NCBI GenBank assembly: GCA_030655735.1
Contig: JAUSPK010000215.1
Coordinates: forward strand, 1 to 5,973
DNA: 5,973 nucleotides
Direction: 5' to 3'
Source: Syntrophales bacterium
Lineage (GTDB): Bacteria; Desulfobacterota; Syntrophia; Syntrophales; UBA2210
How positions within the stretch are numbered: the first letter of the stretch is position 1; every line of letters starts with the position of its first letter. Under the pieces are notes generated by a model. It did not search any database, was not told where the DNA came from, and saw nothing but the letters and a program-made list of their open reading frames with translations. The position numbers and the translations under genes were made by a program. Positions 1 to 4,987 of the stretch are shown here, one piece after another.

Positions 1-29
1 AAAGTGCCGCCGCCCTCACAGGGGTTGAG

Positions 30-218
30 ATGAAGGAACTGGAGAATATCTTTGCATTGTTGCTTCTCGGGTCTTTCATAGGGCTCCCCTCTCCCCCCTC
101 CTTCCTGGCGGTCGAATTGCTCCCCTTCATGGAACGGGAGTTGAAGGTCCTGAACAGCCGGGCAGAGGACGCGGGGGATATGCTGGCAGAGATGGTCGGA
201 ACCATAGGTATTGCCTGA
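30..218 (+). CDS. Small hydrophobic protein upstream of ArsA-like ATPase (possibly 5'-truncated by window edge)
   Basis: I do not recognise a named family. The 62-residue product has a charged start (MKELEN), a hydrophobic stretch at residues 7-32 containing GSFIGLPSPPS, and a charged C-terminal helix-like part (residues 34-55). The hydrophobic stretch is broken by Gly and Pro, so it is more likely a membrane-associated or buried helical hairpin than a clean transmembrane helix. The ATG at 30 has a fair Shine-Dalgarno (AGGGG at 20-24, 5-base spacer). The frame is open back to the left edge, so a longer protein entering from outside cannot be excluded. The stop codon (216-218) directly abuts the ATG of the ATPase gene, which suggests translational coupling and a shared function. 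The reading frame is likely real given the coupling and protein-like composition; the function is unknown. Confidence 0.7.
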   Translation: MKELENIFALLLLGSFIGLPSPPSFLAVELLPFMERELKVLNSRAEDAGDMLAEMVGTIGIA

Positions 219-1145
219 ATGAAGATACTCTTTTTTACGGGAAAGGGCGGCGTCGGAAAATCAACTATGGCGGCGGCGGCGGCATGGCAGCTCTCCCAGA
301 AGGCCCGCGTCCTGATAGTCTCTCTGGACCCGGCGCACAACCTCGGTGACATCTTCGGGGTTGTCATCAAAAACGGGAAAAAGAAATTCACGAAAACGCT
401 CTTTTTGAGCGAGATCAATCTAAAAAAACTGTCACGGGAATACCTGGAACGGGAGACTGATGTCCTTTCCAGCACTTACAGCTATCTGAAGATACTGAAT
501 CTCGACAGCTATTTTTCCATACTCAAGTACTCTCCCGGCATAGAGGAATACGCCCTCCTGACGAGCATTGAAAAGACCATACGGGATGAAACCGGGTTCG
601 ACTATATCATCTTCGATACCCCCCCGACGGGGTTGACGCTCAGGTTTCTGGCCCTGCCGAGGGTGACCATAACCTGGATCGACCGCCTGATGCAGATACG
701 GCGTCAGATCCTCGAAAAGCGCTACACCATCCACCGGATCAGGGGCACATTGGACTCGGAAGAGACCATACTTGACTATAAAGAGGCTGACGACGACATC
801 CTGAAAAGGTTAGAAAAACTGAGCGATAATTATCATGCCCTGGACGGGGCACTCCGCGGCAGTGACTGCCATGTCGTAGTGGTGTTCAATCCCGACATAC
901 TCTCCCTCAAGGAATCGAAACGGCTGATCGAAGGCCTCAGCGAGCTTCACCTTCCCTTGCGCCTGCTCATAGACAACAAGGTAACCGAAGCAAATAGTGA
1001 GATGGCGGGGTATGTTGAAAAAGAGATGAAGGGGATGGCGAAGGATGTCTCCATCAAGCGCATACAGCTGGCAAATACTCTCCTTGACGGGAGGAAGGGC
1101 ACCCTGTATGATGTACCCGAAAGTATTATTCCTGACTCCTGGTAA
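219..1145 (+). CDS. ArsA/Get3-like P-loop ATPase, single domain
   Basis: The 308-residue protein is a SIMIBI-class ATPase of the ArsA/Get3 (anion-transporting ATPase) family. Visible motifs are the deviant Walker A GKGGVGKST (8-16) with its signature lysine K9, switch I LDPAHNLGD (36-44), a PG-x-EE segment (SPGIEE, 105-110), and switch II DTPPTGLTLRFLALP (133-147), where DTAPTGHTLRLL is usual. VVVVFNPDILSLKES (219-233) and LIDNKV (250-255) match the later nucleotide-side motifs. One ATPase domain is present, as in Get3; classical ArsA has two in tandem. The only cysteine is C217, so both the Get3 zinc-type CxxC and the ArsA arsenite-site cysteines are absent. Family members act as cytosolic dimers whose ATP cycle drives delivery of membrane substrates (Get3) or powers ArsB (ArsA). 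No arsB or arsR is nearby. The ATG abuts the previous stop and has no strong Shine-Dalgarno of its own, consistent with coupled translation. The fold call is firm; the substrate is unknown. Confidence 0.93.
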   Translation: MKILFFTGKGGVGKSTMAAAAAWQLSQKARVLIVSLDPAHNLGDIFGVVIKNGKKKFTKTLFLSEINLKKLSREYLERETDVLSSTYSYLKILNLDSYFSILKYSPGIEEYALLTSIEKTIRDETGFDYIIFDTPPTGLTLRFLALPRVTITWIDRLMQIRRQILEKRYTIHRIRGTLDSEETILDYKEADDDILKRLEKLSDNYHALDGALRGSDCHVVVVFNPDILSLKESKRLIEGLSELHLPLRLLIDNKVTEANSEMAGYVEKEMKGMAKDVSIKRIQLANTLLDGRKGTLYDVPESIIPDSW

Positions 1146-1156
1146 CTGTTGAATCT

Positions 1157-1825
1157 ATGTTCAAATACGAGCACATTTTAACGCAACCCATCTTTTTTCT
1201 CTTTGTCGCGTTTTCATTTCTCCTGACGTTCGGTTACTTCTGGGGGAGAAGACACAACAGGGAAATATTTCTCAGCGCCTTTAATGATCTAATGGAGGTG
1301 TTCCACCCCGATGACCAGACCTTTACCAATATCGGAGGAGCCATCGGGTACCATGCCAATCTCTTCATCAGAAAGAAGGGTGCGTTCCTGTCGCGCGTTG
1401 ATGCCACCATTACCATGCTTCCACGACATTCATGGCTTTATCTTCCTATATCAAAACTCATAAGAAAGTATGACAGATTATTTATAGAACTGTATGTCAA
1501 GAATAAACCTGAGGAGGAGTGCCACCTCATAGAGAAACAATATTCGCGATTTGCCGGCGCAAGGATAGCCGGCGCAGGGCGCTTAAACAGAGAGACAGTG
1601 ACATGGGGGACGTATACCTTTTATCTGTATTATGAGACCATGGAAACTCATACCCGCTTTATGGATTTTATCAATCGAAACCCTGATCCGGGTACTATCA
1701 GACATATTGCGATTGTTCCCGACCAGAAAAAGTGCTTCATCTTCATGATACCCCGAAAGGGGCAGGTGGCACAGTACCTGTCCCCGGTTTACCGGTGGCT
1801 TCCCTCTGTTGTAAAAAAATCGTAA
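1157..1825 (+). CDS. Membrane-anchored protein of unknown function
   Basis: I recognise no family for this 222-residue product. It has one strongly hydrophobic segment at residues 11-30 (rich in Phe, Leu and Val), followed at once by RRHNR. By the positive-inside rule this predicts a signal anchor with a short external N-terminus and a cytoplasmic domain of about 190 residues. The soluble part contains GGAIGYHANLFI (about 60-71), a TITMLPRHSWLYLPISKLI segment, and alternating hydrophobic stretches typical of beta strands. No catalytic motif is evident. The gene starts 11 bases after the ATPase stop, without a clear Shine-Dalgarno, which again suggests coupling. A membrane-tethered cytosolic domain beside a Get3-like ATPase could be a docking partner or a substrate, but that is inference from position. 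The coding call is well supported by length, operon fit and amino acid composition. Confidence 0.82.
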   Translation: MFKYEHILTQPIFFLFVAFSFLLTFGYFWGRRHNREIFLSAFNDLMEVFHPDDQTFTNIGGAIGYHANLFIRKKGAFLSRVDATITMLPRHSWLYLPISKLIRKYDRLFIELYVKNKPEEECHLIEKQYSRFAGARIAGAGRLNRETVTWGTYTFYLYYETMETHTRFMDFINRNPDPGTIRHIAIVPDQKKCFIFMIPRKGQVAQYLSPVYRWLPSVVKKS

Positions 1826-1838
1826 GAACTTTTTTTAC
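1811..1838 (+). repeat. A/T inverted repeat between the membrane-protein and baeRF genes
   Basis: GTAAAAAAA (1811-1819) and TTTTTTTAC (1830-1838) are exact reverse complements around a 10-base loop that contains the stop codon of the upstream gene. The structure ends two bases before the Shine-Dalgarno of the next gene. It is almost all A-U in RNA, so only moderately stable, and it lacks the GC stem of a typical intrinsic terminator. It may slow ribosomes, serve as an RNase site, or be a weak attenuator. Confidence 0.5.
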
Positions 1839-1840
1839 CG

Positions 1841-1847
1841 AAAGGAG
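1841..1847 (+). promoter_or_regulatory. Strong Shine-Dalgarno of the baeRF gene
   Basis: AAAGGAG lies 9 bases before the ATG at 1857. It is the best ribosome binding site in the operon, so this gene is probably translated independently and more strongly than the coupled genes before it. It fixes the start choice. Confidence 0.8.
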
Positions 1848-1856
1848 ATCGGCCGT

Positions 1857-2957
1857 ATGGACATACTATCCGGAAACGAACTCAAGTCTTTAATGCGTGA
1901 GCAGATTGGAATATGTGTTTCCATCTATATGCCTTCGATTAGAAAGGGAGCTGAGATACAACAGAACCAGATACGATATAAAAACCTGCTGCGTGATGCC
2001 GAAGATCGCCTGCTCTCAATCGGCGAATTGCGCCCATCGGAGATAAAAGAGATGCTCGCGCCGGCACAGGAACTTTCGGGGAATATACCCTTCTGGCACA
2101 ACCAGAGCGATGGGCTTGCCCTCTTCCTGTCAGAGGAATCATTCATCTATTATAGGCTGCCGCAGAGCTTCGCGGAACTGGTGGTCATAACCGATCGCTT
2201 TCACATCAAACCCCTGATACCGCTCCTGGCCCCTGATACGGAATTTTCCATTCTAGCAATCAGTCAGAAGAACGTCCGGTTCCTGAAATGTTCGTTGCAA
2301 CAGGTAAAAGAAACGGACATCAGAGGCATCCCGGAAAATATTGACGAGGCACTGAATCTTGACGATTTTGAGAAGCGTCTCCAGCGGCATACGGGCACCG
2401 AAGATATGAAGGCAAAAATACTACAGTATTTTCAGCTCGTTGACAAGGGGCTGCGCGAACTCCTGAGAGACAAAAAGTCGCCTCTTATCTTCGCTGGGGT
2501 GGATTACCTGTTCCCCATATACAGAGAGGCGAACACCTATCCGCACCTCACTGACAAGTGGATATCCGGAAATCCGGAGGGGTTGAGTGCGGAGAGGTTG
2601 AGCGATATGGCGTGGCCGATTGCAGGGGATATCCGGAAGACAAAGAGGGCGGATGCACTGGGAAAATACAAGCAAAACGCCGGGACCGGGCTCACCTCCA
2701 GCAATGTTGGAGAGGTCGTCCGGGAGGCTTCTCACGGGCGTGTCGGCATACTGTTCCTCACGGTAGGTGTCCAGCAGTGGGGAACCTTCGACCCCACTAC
2801 CGATAAGGTCAAGCTGGAGACAGATGCCGGGCCCGGGAATGAAGACCTGCTGGACCTGGCGGCCATACAAACGATCCTGAACGGAGGGGTAGTATATCCG
2901 ATCAGACAGGAAGAAATGCCGGATGATGCATCCCTCGCCGCCATCTTCCGCTATTGA
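1857..2957 (+). CDS. Bacterial archaeo-eukaryotic release factor (baeRF)-type protein
   Basis: The 366-residue protein resembles the baeRF families, bacterial relatives of eRF1/Pelota; my assignment to family 3 is tentative. Supporting features are the N-terminal CVSIYMPSIRKGAEIQQNQI region (20-39) followed by a charged LLRDAEDRL helix. A middle domain contains the PIYREANTYPHL-type segment (220-231). The C-terminal part, about 276-348, has GEVVREASHGRVGILFLTVG, WGTFD and a closing NGGVVYP strand, as in the eRF1 C-terminal (L7Ae-like) fold. There is no GGQ tripeptide, so peptidyl-tRNA hydrolysis by the standard eRF1 mechanism is not indicated. Ribosome rescue or translational quality control has been proposed for such proteins, and the exact role is unknown. 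Length is typical for the family as I know it. It lies 31 bases after the membrane-protein gene. The start is set by the Shine-Dalgarno at 1841-1847. Confidence 0.82.
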   Translation: MDILSGNELKSLMREQIGICVSIYMPSIRKGAEIQQNQIRYKNLLRDAEDRLLSIGELRPSEIKEMLAPAQELSGNIPFWHNQSDGLALFLSEESFIYYRLPQSFAELVVITDRFHIKPLIPLLAPDTEFSILAISQKNVRFLKCSLQQVKETDIRGIPENIDEALNLDDFEKRLQRHTGTEDMKAKILQYFQLVDKGLRELLRDKKSPLIFAGVDYLFPIYREANTYPHLTDKWISGNPEGLSAERLSDMAWPIAGDIRKTKRADALGKYKQNAGTGLTSSNVGEVVREASHGRVGILFLTVGVQQWGTFDPTTDKVKLETDAGPGNEDLLDLAAIQTILNGGVVYPIRQEEMPDDASLAAIFRY

Positions 2958-2963
2958 TCGCGT

Positions 2964-2979
2964 ATCCCCGTCGGGGGAT
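2964..2979 (+). promoter_or_regulatory. Small hairpin over the predicted start of the DUF493 gene
   Basis: ATCCCC (2964-2969) pairs with GGGGAT (2974-2979) around the loop GTCG. The right arm contains the only purine-rich run before the TTG at 2979 and the first base of that codon. If formed in RNA it would mask initiation there, either as a control element or as a hint that the real start is elsewhere. Confidence 0.4.
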
Positions 2980-3317
2980 TGAGGTTCCCGGAGGATATTG
3001 TAAAAACGACACGGCCCTTATTAAGATTGCCGGAGGAAGATACGATAGAAGAAACACCGAACGAGAGCAGCCAAAAACCCATTCTGGAATATCCCTGCCG
3101 GTGGGCCTATAAAGTAATAGGCTCCGATAAGGGGGAAATGGAAAAGGCCATAGAGGAAATTATCCAGGGGCACACCTGTACAATCACACCTTCCAATACC
3201 AGCAAGACCGGAAAATACCACTGTCTGAACCTCGAGATGCTGGTTAATGACGAAGGGCACCGCACGGGGATATATGATAGATTGTGTGGTCATCCTGCGA
3301 TCAAAATGGTCTTATAA
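2979..3317 (+). CDS. DUF493 (YbeD-like) family protein with N-terminal extension
   Basis: Residues 35-112 match the DUF493/YbeD family, a small ACT-like alpha/beta fold of probable regulatory function. Visible features are ILEYPCRWAYKVIGSDKGEM (the usual FP-x-x-F-x-Y-KVMG strand), the central S-x-TGKYHCLNLEM strand (usually SSKGNYHSV), the helix before the end, and the closing IKMVL (usually VRMVL). The family is normally about 90 residues, so the acidic first 34 residues, including EEDTIEETPNESS, are extra and look disordered. The frame has no ATG before the domain. I use TTG 2979 because an in-frame stop lies at 2955-2957 and no other standard start is better. A purine-rich GGAGG at 2990-2994 has no usual start codon in this frame after it. 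Another TTG at 3027 is possible. The gene is 21 bases after the baeRF stop and probably co-transcribed. The domain call is firm; the start is not. Confidence 0.8.
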   Translation: MRFPEDIVKTTRPLLRLPEEDTIEETPNESSQKPILEYPCRWAYKVIGSDKGEMEKAIEEIIQGHTCTITPSNTSKTGKYHCLNLEMLVNDEGHRTGIYDRLCGHPAIKMVL

Positions 3318-3362
3318 GGGCTTATACGCGGCCCGGGCTCCCCAAGGGCTGGGAACTTGTGA

Positions 3363-3371
3363 TGTTATAAC
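3363..3371 (+). promoter_or_regulatory. Possible extended -10 promoter for the isochorismatase-like gene
   Basis: TGTTATAAC fits an extended -10 element (TG, one base, then TATAAC, five of six consensus bases). It sits about 31 bases before the ATG at 3402, in the 84-base gap after the DUF493 gene. No good -35 is seen at 16-18 bases upstream. The same bases include the palindrome GTTATAAC (3364-3371). Confidence 0.33.
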
Positions 3372-3401
3372 AAATGGAATGGGAAAGAAGGGTAATTGCA
3401 G

Positions 3402-3941
3402 ATGCTCACCATAGAGAACAGTATGCTGGTCGTGATTGATATACAGGAGAGCCTCGCGCGGGTGATGCACGGGAAAGATGCCCTGTTAGAAAACCTTCAG
3501 AAGATCATCAAGGGCGCCGGAATCCTGGATATTCCGATGATTGTTACGGAGCAGGTCCCTGAGAAACTGGGCGTCACGATCCCGGAGATATCGCCCCTGC
3601 TGGATACCGTCAGCCCCATCTCCAAATCAAGTTTCAGCTGTTGCGGGGAGGATCTGTTCATGAGAGAACTGGAGGGCATGAAGCGGGGGCAGATCCTTGT
3701 TGCCGGTATCGAATCGCACGTCTGTGTCTATCAGACAACGGTTGACCTGATCCGTATGGGATATGAGGTGCACATAGTAACAGACTGTATTTCATCACGA
3801 ACGGCCGAAAACAAGGCCCTTGGTATCGAGAGGATGAAAGACGAAGGGGCAAAGCCCACCAGCACAGAGATGGCCCTCTTCGAACTGCTGAAGATCGCCG
3901 GCGGTGACCGGTTCAGGGAAATCTCCCGGCTGGTCAAATAG
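3402..3941 (+). CDS. Isochorismatase-fold cysteine hydrolase
   Basis: The 179-residue protein belongs to the isochorismatase-like (YcaC/nicotinamidase-related) superfamily of cytosolic Cys hydrolases acting on amides or related small molecules. The catalytic triad is visible: D13 in VVIDIQ, K75 in ISKSSFSC, and C108 in GIESHVCVYQT. The preceding I103-E104 is where the family often has a non-proline cis-peptide. The C-terminal part (MGYEVHIVTDCISSRTAENKALGIERM, then STEMALFELL) closely follows the compact YcaC-like group and contains no siderophore aryl-carrier domain. ATG 3402 is preferred over TTG 3396 because GAAGGG (3387-3392) then has a 9-base spacer and the protein starts MLTIEN, as in relatives. 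The substrate cannot be told from the sequence. The gene follows the operon at 84 bases and may have its own promoter. No clear terminator follows. Confidence 0.92.
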   Translation: MLTIENSMLVVIDIQESLARVMHGKDALLENLQKIIKGAGILDIPMIVTEQVPEKLGVTIPEISPLLDTVSPISKSSFSCCGEDLFMRELEGMKRGQILVAGIESHVCVYQTTVDLIRMGYEVHIVTDCISSRTAENKALGIERMKDEGAKPTSTEMALFELLKIAGGDRFREISRLVK

Positions 3942-4026
3942 ATTCCTCGCGGTAGTAGCGCAGCAGGATGTCTGTCCCTCCCCTTATAACGATATCAGAC
4001 GGGTGCATATCTTTCTTATCTGACAC
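3934..4026 (-). CDS. Possible 30-residue small ORF in frame after the DUF4124 stop
   Basis: Directly after the TAA of the DUF4124 gene (4032-4030) the same frame continues open to a TGA at 3936-3934. A GTG at 4026 or an ATG at 4008 could start a peptide ending GGTDILLRYYREESI. Composition is protein-like. No good Shine-Dalgarno precedes either start, and the end overlaps the last bases of the convergent isochorismatase gene. It may be a tiny gene, a readthrough extension, or chance; I cannot decide. Confidence 0.22.
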   Translation of the reverse strand: MSDKKDMHPSDIVIRGGTDILLRYYREESI

Positions 4027-4029
4027 GGG

Positions 4030-4518
4030 TTACTTCTGTTTTTCCAACTCCCGCAGTTTTTCCATCTTTTCGGCCTGATCAGCCAGGGCGTGTCTGTATT
4101 GGTCCCTGCTGGGCCGGGTCCTTTTGCGGCTATATTGCCTCCGCCGCTTCTCTACCAGTCCCTTTGCGAGGGCATACTCCTCTCTCGCCTGCTCAAGCTT
4201 CGGTTCCAGTTCTCTGCGGTGCGCCTCTTCCTCGGCTGTCTCTCTGGTCCGCTCACTGACCGCTTCTTCCTCTTCAACCTTTTCCGTCACCGCTTCTATA
4301 TATTGCCCTTTATCTGGCAAAGATTGTCCATTCGCGTCACCCCTGTTTCTGTCACGGATCCTTTCAACATCACCCCCGGGAGGGAGTCTGTGGGGATTAT
4401 CCGTAATCTGTACCACACCCTCCTCGTCCGTCCACATGTAGAGGTCTCCTGCACATGTAAGGGAAGAAAACAGTGTAATAAAAAAGGTGATAACAATGAT
4501 GATACGAAGATAACGCAT
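4030..4518 (-). CDS. Exported DUF4124-domain protein with coiled-coil C-terminus
   Basis: The 162-residue product starts MRYLR and then has a hydrophobic core (6-20), with a likely signal peptidase I site after TCA (residue 23), so it is probably periplasmic. The lipobox-like LTC is poor because Thr at -1 is unusual. DUF4124 follows at about 24-45, with the hallmark LYMWTDEEGVVQITDNP (usual form YKW-D-x-G-x-x-xYTD-P). A linker rich in Arg, Asp and Gly comes next (50-72). Residues 75-128 and 138-162 are highly charged, rich in Glu, Arg and Lys, and look like coiled coil. DUF4124 proteins are envelope proteins of unknown function. The start at 4518 is chosen over ATG 4536 because GGAGGG (4526-4521) lies just before it, although only 2-4 bases away, and because the signal peptide then begins properly. 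The gene is convergent with the isochorismatase gene and separated from the tRNA by about 200 bases. I see no convincing promoter. Confidence 0.85.
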   Translation of the reverse strand: MRYLRIIIVITFFITLFSSLTCAGDLYMWTDEEGVVQITDNPHRLPPGGDVERIRDRNRGDANGQSLPDKGQYIEAVTEKVEEEEAVSERTRETAEEEAHRRELEPKLEQAREEYALAKGLVEKRRRQYSRKRTRPSRDQYRHALADQAEKMEKLRELEKQK

Positions 4519-4715
4519 GACCCTCCAGCCACCCATACACTATTGAGATGTACCGGATCTCCGTATAACGCCTACCAGAAACCAACGTGTTGTTCAACAG
4601 AAAACCTTATGCTGGGAAGCTCCAATCGGCCCATAAGGGGGTCTGGGAAGACAGACTGAGCGCAGGGGAAAATCTTTTCCCGTTTCCCCACGGGGCAATA
4701 AATGTACACACCTTG

Positions 4716-4753
4716 AAAAACAAAAAAAGGGCCGGCTGCATCAGCCGGCCCTT
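4716..4753 (-). terminator. Rho-independent terminator of tRNA-Leu
   Basis: A perfect 12-base-pair stem (AAGGGCCGGCTG at 4753-4742 reading the - strand, paired with CAGCCGGCCCTT at 4738-4727) encloses a 3-base loop. On the - strand it runs into TTTTT, then G, then TTTTT (4726-4716). It starts 13 bases after the tRNA CCA end. There is no T run in the + direction, so it acts for - strand transcription only and separates the tRNA from the DUF4124 gene. Confidence 0.93.
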
Positions 4754-4765
4754 CCCGAACAATAA

Positions 4766-4852
4766 TGGTGCCGAAGCCGAGACTTGAACTCGGACAAGCA
4801 TAAGCCCACTAGACCCTGAACCTAGCGCGTCTACCAATTCCGCCACTTCGGC
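4766..4852 (-). tRNA. tRNA-Leu (CAG anticodon), CCA encoded
   Basis: All arms can be folded by eye. The acceptor GCCGAAG (4852-4846) pairs fully with CTTCGGC (4776-4770), with discriminator A and CCA at 4768-4766. The D-arm sequence is GGCGGAATTGGTAGACGC. The anticodon stem CTAGG/TCTAG (one G-T pair) encloses loop TTCAGGG, giving anticodon CAG, which reads CUG codons. A long variable arm (TGGGCTTATGCTTGT) marks it as a class II tRNA. The T arm is CCGAG-TTCAAGT-CTCGG. The 87-base length fits tRNA-Leu. It appears to be a single-gene transcription unit with its own promoter and terminator. No attachment-site duplication or integrase is seen beside it. Confidence 0.97.
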
Positions 4853-4870
4853 ACGCAAAACTATGGAACG

Positions 4871-4899
4871 CTTATACTGATGCACCCTTATATTGTCAA
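4871..4899 (-). promoter_or_regulatory. Sigma70-type promoter of tRNA-Leu
   Basis: On the - strand, TTGACA (4899-4894, perfect -35) is followed by a 17-base spacer and TATAAG (4876-4871, five of six -10 bases). Transcription should start near 4864, about 12 bases before the tRNA 5' end, which RNase P would trim. The bases after the -10 (CGTTCC) are fairly GC-rich, as at stable-RNA promoters under growth-rate control. Confidence 0.88.
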
Positions 4900-4911
4900 G
4901 AGAAATTACCC

Positions 4912-4939
4912 TTGAAAATAACGCAATACATGCTATTGT
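4912..4939 (+). promoter_or_regulatory. Likely promoter of ribF
   Basis: TTGAAA (4912-4917, five of six) is followed by a 16-base spacer and TATTGT (4934-4939, four of six), preceded by TGC (4931-4933) as an extended -10. Transcription would start near 4946 and give a leader of about 40 bases. That is too short for an FMN riboswitch, and none of its conserved sequence is seen. The tRNA and ribF promoters are back to back without overlapping. Confidence 0.55.
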
Positions 4940-4987
4940 GCTTGTCCAGAACAGGGCAACTGCCCCGAGAATTCAATTGGATGAGAT

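Noticed and set aside
2421..2870. 149-residue - strand ORF
   Set aside because: It is the complement of the well-supported baeRF gene, with no motif and no ribosome binding site noted.
3318..3355. Terminator after the DUF493 gene
   Set aside because: The GC-rich bases form a GCCCGGGC palindrome and a GGGCT direct repeat, but no loop-bearing stem followed by T residues.
3396..3401. TTG start for the isochorismatase-like gene
   Set aside because: ATG 3402 has better spacing from GAAGGG and matches the usual N-terminus of relatives.
3991..4024. Terminator between the convergent genes
   Set aside because: Only a 5-bp TCAGA/TCTGA pairing with a loop of about 20 bases is present, and there is no T run in either direction.
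4519..4536. Upstream ATG (4536) for the DUF4124 protein
   Set aside because: There is no Shine-Dalgarno before it, it adds MGGWRV before a good signal peptide, and GGAGGG lies within it serving the ATG at 4518.
4090..4659. 189-residue + strand ORF
   Set aside because: It is antisense to the DUF4124 gene, whose signal peptide and domain motif are clear. Its own product, rich in Cys, Pro and Arg, looks non-coding.
4766..4852. tRNA as an integration site
   Set aside because: No duplicated tRNA 3' end, integrase or mobile gene lies within the window, and neighbouring genes are housekeeping.
4607..4885. 92-residue - strand ORF containing VAELVDALGS
   Set aside because: It is a translation of the tRNA-Leu gene and its terminator; this peptide string is a known artefact of tRNA-Leu genes.
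4940..4987. FMN riboswitch before ribF
   Set aside because: The leader is only about 40 bases, with just a 4-bp hairpin (GGGC-AACT-GCCC) and none of the conserved RFN element.
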